This document shows positions 12,588-25,844 of a stretch of DNA of 64,000 bases, one piece after another. The translations under genes were made by a program, and so were the position numbers. The notes beneath the pieces are model-generated. The model saw only the letters and a list, made by a program, of their open reading frames with translations, ran no database searches and was not told where the DNA came from. The stretch comes from Piper betle (taxonomy: Eukaryota; Streptophyta; Magnoliopsida; Piperales; Piperaceae). The stretch lies in NCBI GenBank assembly GCA_033002965.1, contig JAURVB010013190.1:1-64000 (forward strand). Direction: 5' to 3'. Within the stretch, counting starts at the first letter, position 1, and the number at the start of each line of letters is the position of its first letter.

Positions 12588-13160
12588 AGTAGGGTTGTTA
12601 ATTGAACGAGCCCGTTAGTGAACATTTAATGTTCGGCTCGACTCGACTCGAAACTCAACATTTAAATATTTAAATTTGAACTTGATTTGAATTCGAATCT
12701 AACGAGCCGAGTTTAAGTAAGGCCGTATTTGGCTTGATTATAACTTGAATTCAACTTGATAAAATAATATAATAATATAGTATTTATATTATATATATAT
12801 ATATATATAATATAATAACAAAGTAGTGAGATAGTTGAGATGGTGAGTATTTAAGTTTAATATTGTGGGTTCAATCCAAATTCATTATATTTTTTAAATT
12901 TTGACTTTTAATCGAGCTGGTTTTGAGCTCACGAACGAGTTAGATTTGAGCTCGAGAAAATTAAACAGTTTAAGTGTATTCGAACTCGAGTCAAACTCAA
13001 ACACAAAAGATATTCGAGTTGAACTCGAATATATATGTTTGAGTCGAGTATGTATGTTTGAAACTCGTTCGATCTTGAGTCGAACGAGTTTCGAACTATT
13101 CGAGCCGAGTTCGAACACAAGTTAAATTCAGCTCACTTGCTCATTTAGCACCCCTAGTTA
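12588..13160. mobile_element. MITE-like element with GAACGAGC-rich ends
   Basis: The left end GGTATAAGTAGGGTTGTTAA is an imperfect inverted match to the right end, whose reverse complement reads GGTATAACTAGGGGTGCTAA. The interior is full of TCGAGTTCGAACTCG-like palindromic blocks. An AT dinucleotide run lies at about 12790-12809. The TAGGGGTG-type terminus resembles hAT-derived non-autonomous elements, but no clean 8-bp target duplication is visible. Confidence 0.5.
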
Positions 13161-16100
13161 TACCGGTTATGAGTTATCTGAAATACGTGTTTTTCTCAAA
13201 ATGTCAACCCACGTTTTAATTCACAAAATGTAAGCAAGGAAAACGCATGCGGTCGTCTTGTTCACGATTTTTTATCTCTTTCACAGTTTAAATAATAATC
13301 TGGACCATGGAAGGGTGCATGCCCTGCTATTTCGTCAACTGAAAGGGTAAATGTAATTTTTGGCTACAACATCTGAGGAACGCTACGAAAACCTTACAGG
13401 ACCATTATAATGGCCAAGCATCCTTTAACTTCTTTCTAGAGTTGTTATCAATTATATTGGTTAGGGTTGTGGTAAATACACTTCTAAAACCCACTTTTCT
13501 AATTACATTCATGGCTTTTTAAATATGGGGAACGCTCTTATATAGAGATAACGTGACCTTTAAAAGTGACGTTTAGAAATACAAATAGTATTTTCCTATA
13601 AATTATTGATTGTATACATCTACGTGGAATTTCTTGTATTTTTTATGGGACTAAACCCCGGGCGTGAAGTCCATGACTTTCACCAATCCAGTTACGCTGT
13701 CCACTTGCTGGTATTATCTGAAAGCATCACAAAAATTATTGATACTAATTGTGATGCTAATTTGATGATAAGTATGCTTTCAAAAGTCAAAAGCTTTCAT
13801 AAAGCTGTAAAGATAAATGTTTTTTAGTAAGTATCAACGTGATCATTATTTGTCAACTCAACATGGATATTTCATCATTTTATGCATACAAGTCTTAAAG
13901 TGAAGTATGATAACTCGGTGAAAACATTCATGATTCCGTTGATAAAGAGCGGGCAACACTTTCACTTTGTCCTCCCCTACCCTTGCCAATGTTGTGGGGC
14001 TTCTTATAAAAGGCGTCAACACATACAAAAACTACAAGTATGTTCAACAACTGCATGAACTTATAATTAAGCTGTAACCTTGTCTGGAAATGTATACCGC
14101 ACATTCTCTGTGCCTACAGGATACAATGATCAAATGGACATGGGGATCAGCTACCGGTCCATGCATAACAAAGTTTTGCGTCTTTTAGGTTCATGCTGGT
14201 GTAAAGTGATTGTAATATCCATGCATTTGATTTGCGTTTACAATATTTATGTATTTCTCAAACTAAACAGAAATTCAGATGAGCATGGTTTGTTTTCCGC
14301 TTTAGTTCTTAGTTTAAAAGTTAATTCGGAACTCGACCTGACTCTATCATTATGCTTCTTATACGTACACTAGAAGTCATAAATTTTTATTACCCATTAA
14401 GCATTACAAATTAAAGTTGGTGTGAAATTGACATATTATATTAATGTTAATATTTAGACTTGTTAGTTCCCCGTTTGGCTGAATAATAAAAGATTAAATA
14501 ATGTTTTGATTATTAATTTTGTTATTTGCCTTGGGGAGTTTAATGGAGTCAATTATATAGTTTTATCAAGTTTGAGCCATTTCTGTGGAGTTAAACTTGA
14601 AAAACAGTATTGCTATATTTATGGTGTCTGACTTCTGAAATTAAATGAAGGGAAGTTTTAAACCTATGTAGCTTATCTAATTATTTTTTAATCTTTTTTT
14701 CTTTGACATGAACATCTCCTTCTCATGCAATTGAACTCTGGCATGTACGTAGACATCTTATTTCAGTTATAACATTTTGATTTATATACGTCATTGACTT
14801 TGTAACGTAAGATTCCATGCATACGAGTGTGAGCATCACAAGTAAAATGAGTTCATATACTTCTGCCGACAGAAGTTGCAGAACTGGATACGGTCAATTG
14901 GTGATGATTGAGAGAGATGAATTTAGGGTGTGTAGTTATAATTAAACTTGTTTGAAACCCGAAAACAAATATGTTTAAATAATATTCGTATGATGAAAGA
15001 TGGATATCATGGGAGAAAGAACCGGAGTTCTGTCACCATTACTTCATTTCGAATGTTGATGGCTTCAATACGAAACACATGGATAGATTATTATGGCTGC
15101 TTTTTTCTGGTCCTAGCAATGTTTCCTCCGCATAATTAATCCATGCTCATTTTTATTGCTAAACATAATTTCATGCCGGTTGGGCGGCTCGTGACTCTAC
15201 AGGGTGCCTTTTATTTTACCCATTGTTTAGATATCTCTTCTTTCTCTTATTACTAATTAACAAGGTATTTTCGTTTGAAAAAATTCTTTCAAAAAAGTTT
15301 TCTTTCAATATTTTACCCATGCTTGATTTTTTGTTTGTTTGCTTTCTTTTGCAACTTATTAATTGAACGAGATAACTATGGTTCTCCGGAACCATCTATA
15401 AGGCCAGTTCAGAGGTAAAAAACTAGGGTTCTATGCGCCATCAATAGGTCAACCCTAAATTTTCATTTTCTTTTGATTTATTCAATTTGATTCATCCAAG
15501 AAATTATTGAGCTTAATCAAAGCCCTCTAAATGAGTGTCCACTCGTTTTGGTCAAATAAAAACCAAGCCAAATTAATTAGTTTCAAATTATTTTTTATTT
15601 TGTCGAGTTTAACTTTAACCTACTTTTAAATTGATTAAACTTATATACCATATTGCAGCTAAAAAAAACATTTCACATGCATGGCACCTTGCTTATATAT
15701 TTGATACTGTAGTCTGTACAGGCCTTGTTATAACCATAGATATGATAAAGTACAAGAGGGACAACAGGTTTGCCAAGAGCTGACATTGCTTGCAATTGTT
15801 CTAGCATAACTACACTAGTATTCTATCATTCTTTAGAGTTACTACACTACACAATCAAGGAAGCAAAGAATGCTTGTGTTCAATGAGGATCATATATAAT
15901 ACTCTCAATAGGTAGGTCATGGAAGCTAAAAAACTGAAACGGCTTTACGTCAGAACTGGCCTGTACACACATGAAGAAATTGGATGTTGAAACATGTCCA
16001 TCTATGAGCGATTAACTAACCAACTTAATATGCTTTGTAATGTTTTATAAGATATCATCAACATCACCTGCTTAATTCCATAAATATATATGACATATTA

Positions 16101-17924
16101 GAGGAGGTAGGGACACAATATTCGATTGCTCCTCCCTAAAGCTAAGTACAATCATTTCCCTTTCCCATAACAAAGCCTTTGTATATTCATTTGTGATGTC
16201 CTTGGCTTTGCGATCCATCTAAGCAAATCAATCTCACATCAATATGGTGTATCATTCCCATCAGTTAATAGAAATGTCACTCTGCTGGTCTTTTCCTTGT
16301 CCTTCATCTCCTTCTCAAACATTGATGTCGATAATTAGTACGTCTCAAGTACTATAGCTCTATATACGTATACCCCCTTAATCTACCATATTGGCTGATG
16401 ATCTGCATATTTTTTCTAAGCAAATAACCCATAATTTTTTTGATAGGTTTAACATGCACTTGTTATTATATGCATGAAAAAAATCAGTATCCACTACATG
16501 AAATAATACATTAGTGACAAAGAAATTCCTTTAAAATTTCCTACACATCAACAGCAGGTTTAATCGTCATTGATATCATGTATACTATTTTGCAGTGATC
16601 TTTACACCCGAGAAGTATTGTGCACGATCCCTAATATAATTAGTGTTAATTGGGTATGTACCGGTATAAAATGAGTCAACTTCTTCGTAGCAAAAGTCCA
16701 ATCTAACTGAAATAAAATTGTTAATTTAGCCAATTTATTAACAATTAACTAAATAGTATGATGCTAATTTATAGTTTTAACCAAGCCGAAAATAAAATGT
16801 TAGGCATTTCAAATCTATTTTCAATCAGGAATTATCATGTACTACTTAATATCATGTCTTTTGCTTTAACCCGTTGACCAATCGAACACTTTTGTATAAA
16901 ATCATTTATATTTTTCTTCATACATAATTACCACTATGTTCTTCGTATAATATAATACATCTTTAAAGCTCTAGAATATACAATACTTTTAAAGGTATAA
17001 ATTTTCATAATCTCATGTTCCAACTGTAATGGACAGTGGTGGTATATAACACACGCCAGGCTCACTAGGAGTAAGAAGTTTAAAGGATATAATTTCTTAG
17101 AATTAAGTGGAATGCCCCCTAAATAAGTACTCACAGTCAATACCTACCACTATATTAATGATGGTGTACCTATTTGAGTTAAATATTTTGAAGAAATAAT
17201 TTAGACTTATATATCATGTTGTACTTGTTGGGTTGGGACAAATTGGCATTACATCAATCACATAATATCTGTGATTTTTTTCCAAGGAATATGTGTGAAT
17301 TATTAGTTGATAAGATTACTTCTGAATTGATCAAAGAATGGAGCGTAATTGCCTTCGGTAGTTGATTTTAGCTTTGTTATTAGTATGAACAAATAGAAGC
17401 TATGATAATCCTTATGTATCTAGCTTAACTTGAGTTTTTATTCAACACTAATCAAGTTATTATACATAGTAACAATCAAGAGAGCTACCCATTATTTTTT
17501 TACCTTCGTTCCCAAGAAAAGTGACCTTGAATAAATGGTCAAGAAACAACTATTAGACATATATCCATTGAAGGGAGATGTGCAATATTTGAAAGATATT
17601 GCATACCAAGTCTTGATAATTTTTTTATGTGAGAGTCTCACTATTGATGAACTCATGGATTACCACCAAAAGTTGACATTTATGCAAATTCTGGTGCCCC
17701 AAATTTAGGCAATCGAGCATCTAGTCAGTAAGAAACATTAGGTTGTAGAAAGCTAGATTGTGTTTTATTGGGTTCGATAATTTTACTCAATTAAAGTTCA
17801 ATTTAAAGATTGAATCCAAGTTAAATGAAGCAAGCTATTGGAAACTTGTCTATCATCAATCAACTCAGCTTAACTCTTGAAGTCTGTTGTTTTAAATATA
17901 AATACTAGATTTTAAGCATTCACA
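13161..17924. other. AT-rich intergenic DNA, no recognisable gene
   Basis: Both strands were read for conserved protein motifs, splice-supported exons, tRNAs and retrotransposon domains, and none was found. Short open frames (for example 14080-14373 and 13606-13827) have no homology I recognise and no coding-like composition. A GT-rich stretch and short AT runs are the only low-complexity features. Confidence 0.5.
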
Positions 17925-18297
17925 ACATAGTTTAAAACATCGAAACTCGACTCGATTCGACTCGGCATGTTATAGAGTGAAGTTGATTCCAAACCAACTC
18001 AAAATCATCTATTTTAAATTTTAATTATATAAATAAAAAAAATATAAAATTAGTATATATTACTTTTTAACAAGTGACATTGATAAATATGTTATTTACA
18101 TTACTTAATAATATTGTTTTAGATAATCTAAAAAATAATATATTTTAATAACTTCTATGACATGATTCAAAAATTCAATTACTAAATCAGACACTATAGG
18201 CTATAGAGTCATCCATGTAGCTTGACATGACAAACACAAAGTCGAGTCGATTCGGAGAGTTTTGGAATCAAAAAGGAATTTTAAAACTATGATTAAC
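17925..18297. mobile_element. MITE-like inverted-repeat element
   Basis: The left part, CATAGTTTAAAACATCGAAA then CTCGACTCGATTCGACTCGG, is mirrored on the right by CAAAGTCGAGTCGATTCGGA then TTTTAAAACTATG. The arms are therefore inverted copies around a ~250-bp AT-rich core. No target-site duplication can be defined. The GACTCG composition links it to the foldback elements at 19.2 and 54.4 kb. Confidence 0.45.
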
Positions 18298-19193
18298 ATC
18301 TCTATAAATAAAAAAATGATATAATTAATAAATTAAGAAACATGATTAAATGATAGTTTTAAATGAAATTATAATTTTTTTATAAATGGTTATTATTTTT
18401 TACATTTAATGTTGTGAGAAGTTGAGATATCAAAATTTAAGCATAGGCATCATGGCTCGCATATTATTCTCAGGTTTAACTCGAAGACAATTAATTCGAG
18501 TTTTGCCATTTCAATTGCTCCATTAGCTATTAGGGAGAACATAGGTATCCAAGTGAAATTAATCCATTTTTAATGAAATGACCTGGACTTAATTATAAGT
18601 ATGTTGCACTTAGGACTTGTGTGAGAGCATATATCCTACAGTATCGTAGAGATTTATGGGTGGAGATTAATATATATTTTAAAAACAAGCCTTCCTAAAG
18701 TGGCTAGTGATTTTGGGTTAAGAGACTCTCGCCTTATATTTCAACAATTAGGTAATTATTGATAAATTTTAAACATGTTTAATTATTTTTGAACGAGTAA
18801 CCTGGGCTCATCATGTTATACTTAGGCACTGGCCATATCACCCCTAATACTACACAAAACGATCATACATAACCACTAAGATGTTGAAGCCAATCAAACA
18901 TTTAAAAATCAGTACTCAATGGCATCAACAAATTGTTGCATTTTAAAAAGGCGAAAATTAAAAAACACGCACTCCAAAGACGCTACGTTGTTGGTCGCAC
19001 CAAGCAAAGTTTCATAAAATATCAGCACCCACATTCATCACGCAGCCGCCCACGCATCAAAATGATAGATATAAAATAAAATATAAGAGAGGAGTCAAAG
19101 GTCACTTTTGTGTTGACGGCGTTTAATTGGGGGGCTTTTTGCATTGCCTTCTTAGTTTAAGAAGAATTAACATGATCTCACATGAGCAAAGTA
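18298..19193. other. AT-rich intergenic DNA
   Basis: No gene, RNA or clear mobile element is visible. The sequence is AT-rich up to about 19080, then leads into the left arm of the large foldback element. Confidence 0.5.
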
Positions 19194-21703
19194 TATATAT
19201 ATAGAGAGAGAGAAAAGGGTTGCTGTCGGTTGTGCTGCACTTTCCATCATTGGATTGATTCAATCCAACGGCTAGAAATTTAAAGAAACTCCACCACCCC
19301 CACAACCCCCCGCCCCCTGTTTATTCCCCCGCCTGGCCGCCGCAGTTCTTTCCCTGCCGCGCCCTGCTTCCCCCGGCCCCACCACCCTGCAGCTCCCGCC
19401 CCTCAGTGTTGGCATTTTCCTCGATCCCTTTGACTTCGGCCTCGACCGTGATGTCAGTCCGGACCTTTCCTTCCCCCTCCCTGCGCTGCCGCTGCCGCCC
19501 CAGTCATGCCTGCTCCCATTCCACATCGTCAGCGGCTTGCGATGTCATTTTCAGCGGCAACATTTGGCTGGTAGGGCGGTTGCGGCCTAGGGTGTGGCAC
19601 CGCCGACGGTGGATTCAAACAGGGGCTCCTCTATTGGGAGCGAGTCAAGAGTGTCGAATTGTAAGATTGGCAAGGCAGCGACAGCACAGGGAAGCGGTGT
19701 AGCTAGCTGGCAACAAACGGTCGGTCGCAAGGTCGCCAGCAATAGGGGTGGCGTGGCAAAACAAAGGGAGCAGGGGCGATCGGTAGGCAGGGGAAGAAAT
19801 AGGGGAGAAGGTTGGGGGTAGTTTCGTAATAAAAACTTACTTGCTCCCGACTCGAGTCAATATTATAAACTATATCCTAAAAATATATAATAAAATACCA
19901 AATAATAAAATAATCAAATTCTAACTCGAATAAAATACTATAAACCTAATAGCCCACCAAAAACTAATAAATTACATGTTCTACCGCGATAAAGGGGAAA
20001 AGAAAGGGCGAAGACAATTTCGTAATAAAAATTTGACTTACTCCCAACTCTAGCCAATATTACAAAATAAATTAAAAAATAAAATAATTTTGTAATAAAA
20101 ATTTGACTCTCTCCTGACTAGAGTTAATATTACAAAATAAATTTTAAAAATAAAATAAACTAATTTCGTTATAAAAACTTGACTCGTTCCCGACTTGAGG
20201 CGGTAGGCCACGGCTCCAGATCGAAACCTGGATGAGGCCCATCTTTGCCAGGTAGGGGAGAAACTTGACTCACTTAATGGGGGAGAAAAGAGAGTTAGTG
20301 AAGAAAAATGAAATGATAGCAATTTTGTAATAAAGGTTGACTCACTCCCGACTCGAGTCAATATTATAAAATACATCTTGAAAAATATGAAAAAAAATAA
20401 AGTAAAATACCATAAAATAAAATAATCCATTAGAACTTGACTATTTTATTTATGGTAATTATTTTATTTTATGGTATTTTACTTTATTTTTTTCATATTT
20501 TTCAAGATGTATTTTATAATATTGACTCGAGTCGGGAGCAAGTCAACCTTTATTACAAAATTGCTATGATTTCATTTTTCTTCACTAACTCTCTTTTCTC
20601 CCCCATCGAGCGAGTCAAGTTTCTCCCCTACCCGGCAAAGATGGGCCTCGTCCAGGTTTCGATCTGGAGTCGTGGCTTGCCGCCTCGGGTCGGGAACGAG
20701 TCAAGTTTTTATAACGAAATTATTTTATTTTATTTTTTAAATTTATTTCGTAATATTGACTCTAGTCGGGAGAGAGTCAAATTTTTATTACGAAATTATT
20801 TTATTTTTTAATTTATTTCGTAATATTGACTAGAGTTGGGAGTAAGTCAAATTTTTATTACGAAATTGTCGTCGCCCTTTCTTTTCCCCTTTATCGCGGT
20901 AGAGCGCGTAATTTATTAGTTTTTGGTGGGCTATTAGGTTTATAGCATGTTATTCGAGTTAGAATTTGATTATTTTATTTTATGGTATTTTATTATATAT
21001 ATTTATTATATTTTTCAGGATATATTTTATAATATTGACTCGAGTCGGGAGCGAGTCAAGTTTTTATTACAAAACTACCCCCGACCTTCTCCCCTGTTTC
21101 TTCCCCTGCCTACCGATCGCCCCCGCTCCCTCTGTTTTGCCGCGCCACCCCTATCGCCGGCGACCTCGCCGCCGACCGCCTGCTGCCAGCTAGCTACGCC
21201 GCTTCCCTGTGCTGTCGCTGCCTTGCCAATCTCACAATTCGACGCTCCTGACTCGCTCCCAACAGAGGAGCCCCTGTTCGAACCCACCGTCGGCGACGCC
21301 ACACCCCGGGCCGCAGCCGCCCCGCTAGCCAAATGTTGCCGCTGAAAAAGACATCGCAAGCCGCTGACGATGTGGAATGGGAGCGGGCATGACCGGGGCG
21401 GCAGCGGTGGCGGCGGCGTAGGGAGGGGAAGGAAAGGTCCGGACCGACGTCGCGGTCGAGGCCGAAGTCGGAGGGGTCGAGGAAGACGCCGGCGCGGAGG
21501 GGCGGGAGCGGCGGGGGAAGCGGGGTGCGGCGGGGAAAGGGCCGCGGCGGCCAGGCAGGGGAAGAAACACGCCGGCGAGGGGTTGTGGGGTGGTGGAGCT
21601 CCTTATCATTTCCAGCTGTTGGATTGAATCAATCCAACGGCTGGAAAGTGCAGCACAACCATCTTGGCTGTGCTGCAAGACAACAACCCTTTTCTATATA
21701 TAT
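19194..21703. mobile_element. Large foldback (inverted-repeat) element, arms ~1.2 kb
   Basis: The left arm (about 19194-20425) and right arm (about 20458-21703) are inverted copies around a centre near 20440. Outer ends: TATATAGAGAGAGAGAAAAG then GGGTTGCTGTC on the left; the reverse complement of the right end begins ATATATAGAAAAGGGTTGTT. Both arms then carry GTGCTGCACTTTCC and TTGGATTGATTCAATCCAAC, a GC-rich block of ~600 bp, and an AT-rich block made of repeated GACTCGAGTCAATATTATAA modules. The antisense frames in the two GC-rich arms translate to near-identical peptides, which supports the mirror relation. No transposase is present. A transcript across the centre would form a long double-stranded hairpin. 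Confidence 0.85.
20030..21065. repeat. Palindromic GACTCGAGTC modules in the foldback core
   Basis: The AT-rich core repeats a ~70-100-bp unit: TCAAGTTTTTATTACGAAAT, a TTATTTTATTTTTTAAATTT-like run, then CGTAATATTGACTCGAGTCG. Each module is itself close to palindromic. The same module recurs at 54.9-56.2 kb, and a weaker form lies near 50.52-50.64 kb. Confidence 0.7.
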
Positions 21704-21705
21704 TG

Positions 21706-21925
21706 GTTATTCCATGCCAGATGCAGAAAAATTTTCTGCGCCCTCGCGCATCTGGGCCGTCCGATTACAAGGACGAGTCAGATCTGCTTCTTTTAAAATG
21801 TGATCTCGACCGTCCTTGTAATCGGATGGCCCAAATTAATTTTTTAAAATCTAGGCTTGTCCTTGTAATCAAACGGCTCAGACGCTAGGGGCAAAAAAAT
21901 TTTTCTGCGCCTGGCACAGAATAAC
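21706..21925. mobile_element. 220-bp MITE-like element next to the foldback
   Basis: The ends GTTATTCCATGCCAGATGCA and the reverse complement of the right end, GTTATTCTGTGCCAGGCGCA, form terminal inverted repeats, followed by GAAAAATTTT on both sides. Inside, GGGCCGTCCGATTACAAGGA (about 21754) pairs with an inverted copy at 21811-21831, and a further diverged copy lies near 21860. The target duplication is unclear. It abuts the right end of the large foldback. Confidence 0.6.
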
Positions 21926-22725
21926 TTTCCTAATATATATATATATATATGTAATGAAAACATATGCCGATAGATTAGTTCATCGATCAGTAAGACAAAA
22001 ACAACTTAATTATTCATGGTTAATTTGCATTTTATCTACTAATTATGTATAGCATAGATTGTGATGTGATATGAAGTTGATCCACATATTTGTGGTGTTA
22101 TAATTAATTAGCAACCTAAATAAAGTTCTTCAGCAAAGAAGGCTACAGCATCAAATAAAGTTGAGAATTTCTGTACACGCATGTTGTTAGAAATGGTCCA
22201 GAGTGTGTCCTTGTCACTTGAAGTGTGCCCTCTATACGTACAAAGAAGTCAAGCCTTTTGTCGCATTCCACCATGCTAGATATATACAAAGCAGAACGTT
22301 TAGCCTGTTTGGTACCCCGATCAAACGTTTAGCCTGTTCAATAAGCAATGGTCTTAGAGTATTGTGGGGTGGTAGTAGCAGTGTTAACTGTAGTGGGAGT
22401 ATCAGCCATGAATACAATATGTAATGGAGCTGAAATTGAGGTTGATGGTGAGTCATTTTTGGTGTTAGATGGAAAGTTGTGGTAGGGACAAAGAAACAGG
22501 GGCCCTCCGGTGCCTCGGTCTGGGGTCCTGATGGGTGCTTAAAAACGCCATGAAAGCATCTCAAGCTCTCGTTCTCAACTCCCCTCTCCTCCATTCATGA
22601 GGATGAATCATATATAGTTACTATTTAGGAAGCTCACCCTGGTCTTTCAATTGTTGTTTTCCTTGGGCAAAACGAAGAACCAGTTGAAAGAGGCCCTTTA
22701 TATACAAAGCACATAGAAGATCAAG
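21926..22725. other. Upstream region of the MYB103-like gene
   Basis: This stretch separates the MITE-like element from the MYB start codon. It holds no recognisable protein gene. A TATATAG at 22611-22617, about 110 bp upstream of the ATG, is the best TATA-box candidate. Confidence 0.45.
22611..22617 (+). promoter_or_regulatory. Candidate TATA box of the MYB103-like gene
   Basis: TATATAG lies 109 bp before the ATG at 22726, allowing a short 5' UTR. A second TATATA at 22700-22705 is too close to the ATG to direct a leader of normal length. Inference from spacing only. Confidence 0.35.
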
Positions 22726-24221
22726 ATGGGTCACCATTCTTGCTGCAACCAACAAAAGGTGAAGAGAGGTCTTTGGTCTCCAGAAGAGGATGAGAAGCTC
22801 ATTCGTTTTATCACAACTCATGGCTATGGCTGCTGGAGTGAAGTCCCCGAGAAAGCAGGTCCCAACTTTCTAATGTTTTTTATTATTAAAAAAAAACAAA
22901 CTTTTTACTCTACTTTGAGAGTAAGATTAATTGATGAGTTTGGGTTGCTTTGGCTTGATGGGAGAAATTGTTGGTTCGTCTATGAAGGTCTACAAAGGTG
23001 TGGGAAGAGCTGCCGTTTGAGGTGGATCAACTATCTTAGGCCTGATATACGGCGTGGGAGATTCACCCAAGAGGAGGAGAAGCTGATCATCAGTCTTCAC
23101 GGCATTGTTGGCAATAGGTTTAGTTCAATATTGAACAATCTTATTCATTACAAAGCGTAATACGCATGATCTTCTTTAATTAATCCATATACTAACTGTT
23201 TGTGATATTCTTTAGGGTCACCAAAAAAACACCACATAGTAAAATTTGTTAAAAGTTGTTCAAACCGCTCCTTCAAACTTTATAAGCTGAATCTAATTAC
23301 ATGTTTTGAATGATTTGTGATCAATTAACCGTAGAGAGTACATAATATAGGCCAAGGTAGTGTAGGCTACGATATTTGACAATATGGGTGTGTCTATATA
23401 TACATATATAAAAGTATATACACTTTTGTAGCATAGTCATGATGTTCTTGACTCTTCAAGTGCAGAAACACTTATCATCATCTATTTACTGTTGTGATTC
23501 CTGAATTTATAGGTGGGCTCACATAGCAAGTCACTTGCCTGGGAGAACTGACAATGAGATCAAGAACTACTGGAACTCATGGATTAAAAAGAAGATAAGA
23601 AAGCCTACAGTTTCACCATCCATTACCAGGCATGTTTCACCCACTTCTGACCATCTTCTTACAACCTGCTTTAGCACAAACCAGCTTGATTCAGTACTGA
23701 AACAAGATGCCACTCAACTAAAGCAAACTGGTGAACCAAGTATCTTCTCTTCTTTACCATGCCCACTTTTCATGGTTGACCACAATTTAGTGGATAAAAA
23801 TGCTGATGGTAATGTAGTGCAACAAGGTAATTGCCTGCTTGAGGATTTGGTTTATTTCAATTCTGAGTCATGGCATATGAACGGCCAGCTGCAACAGCAG
23901 CAGCCACAAGTGTCCAGCCCTCAATTTGGCTTTGTGGGCAGTGAAGGTGCCATTAATTATTTGCCACCATTGTCAGACAACATAGACACCATACTGCCAG
24001 TGCAAATGCATTCGTGTTTTGATATTGAAGCAAATCATCAAGTTCAAGAACAAAGACCAGATCAAAGGCCGAGTGAATACATGACTGAATGGGTACAACC
24101 ACAGCGTTGCCAAAGTTATCTACTGTGTGATCATGTTGAAGGGCAGTTGATAGAACAAGGTCTGCCACCATCTTCTTCTAATGTGGAAGCTCTCATTGCT
24201 GATTCATTTCCCTGTCTCTGA
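22726..24221 (+). CDS. MYB103: R2R3-MYB transcription factor, MYB103 type
   Basis: The MYB103 clade is a nuclear DNA-binding regulator of secondary cell-wall formation and lignin composition, acting under NAC master switches. Three exons: 22726-22858, 22988-23117 and 23513-24221, with GT-AG borders and phases that give a continuous 323-residue protein. The N-terminus [20 protein letters not shown], followed by [14 protein letters not shown], is characteristic of the clade. R2 ends with [19 protein letters not shown]3 continues [20 protein letters not shown] and, across the second intron, [20 protein letters not shown]. The intron positions (after the Gly of EKAG and inside GNR|W) are the standard R2R3-MYB sites. 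The C-terminal ~200 residues are Gln- and Ser-rich, as expected for an activation region. No stop or frameshift is present. One of the few undamaged genes here. Confidence 0.93.
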
Positions 24222-25844
24222 TCATGCATACAATCTCATTTAAATCACTGATCATCTGATCTTTTCTTCCCCCTTGGGTATTTTGAATAAGGGTGTGATT
24301 GGGTTGTTGAAGTAATCATGTTGCCATTCTTTTTTACTGTCTATAAAGAACGAGTGTGATGTTTGATGGTCACAGAGATAAAAAAGACAACTGTGAAAGT
24401 ATCATGAGAGGGAGCAGAATTATTTCTAAGGACAAGTTTGGATCTTTGAACGTATATTCATGTCATGCATGTAACGGATACGTACATTAGAGTTGGGCAA
24501 CACTTCCCCATCACTTTTGCTGATATATTACTCCTACATGCGATTGAAAATGATAGAAGAAGGTGTTTATATATAATCACCGAATTTTGTGAACTAACTT
24601 CCTTCTCAATTAATTATTAGGTTGCCCGTCCATATATGCATTGTTGGAGAATATATATATATATATATATATATGAAGCATGCTTTTAACAATAGTTTTG
24701 TGCCTAAATAAATGAGAAATTATGTTTCACGAATCGTTGTTGAGTTTCGAATAACGAACCACATTGACTAGTTTGGTGGGCACTCTAGAAATATCTAGCG
24801 ACATTTACTTAATATATATGACCATAAGCATTTTGAATAACGCTGAAAAAGAAGTAGTGTATGAAATGACAACATCGAGTCAATATTAATACGAATTAAT
24901 TAGTATAAGATTCACAAATCATGACCCTGCATAATGAAGCAAAAAGAATTAGTTATATTATAAGTTGTCATTATGTTATCTTGGATGTTAGTTCTTCCGT
25001 TGATGTCAAATTATACTTCTCGACATATTCAATATCTAGGCTAGTACTTTTATTTAAAATCAGAATTAAATTTTCATGTTAAGGATGCAACTTACGCTGT
25101 TGAAGCAAAAAAAGAGTCCATGAGTCTAGTAGGGCACGTAGTAGTATTACACTGCACTAAGAAAAACCCTATATATTTGTCCATTATATATCCAAAAAGC
25201 ATAGAAATAATTTGGGGCAAACCATGAATATCAATATATTTGTTAGTAATTGTGTATCTTATAATATATCTTCCTTGGCAAATTAATTATAAATTAATGT
25301 CTACCAATTAATTTTTTAAAAAACTTTATGCTTCATAGAGCTCTACGTCTTGGGTATCTGACAAAACACCAAATGGCTTCGCTTTGTCCGACCTAGTTGA
25401 TTTTGGCCATGGTTACTAAAAGCTCTGACTTTGAATCATTTGGGAGTTGACTTTCATTTCATAAATATATATCGGTTCCAAAGTGAAATTGACTTTGGTA
25501 GTGGACTCCTCTTAAGTTGTTATAAGCACTGTAATTTGTGCTTTGGCTCATATGAAGATGTCATGAATATATTAATTTATTGCTTTCATCTAGATGTGAT
25601 ACGATAATAAGTAAATACCCCATATTTCATGTTAAATTAATTTGTAATCCGTTCTAATAAAAAATTGGCGTAAATATACTACTTGGTCTGAAAACACAAC
25701 TTCACACGATTGCGTCGGGATGCTACCAAAGTTGGTGGCAAAAGCTTAAAGCTCGTTTGTCAAAATAAGGTCTCACCATTGGTGGTTTGTCACCATTGGT
25801 CTATTTATTGACATTTTATCGGATATTGACTACATGCATATAAC
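24222..25844. other. Intergenic DNA downstream of MYB103-like gene
   Basis: AT-rich. An AT dinucleotide run lies at about 24649-24674. No gene, RNA or defined mobile element is recognised. Confidence 0.5.

Noticed and set aside
19272..21803. Numerous open frames in the foldback arms
   Set aside because: Mirrored low-complexity GC sequence; no start or splice support and no family match.
22697..22706. TTTATATACA as TATA box of MYB103
   Set aside because: Only ~20-29 bp before the ATG, too close to leave a leader; the TATATAG at 22611 is preferred.
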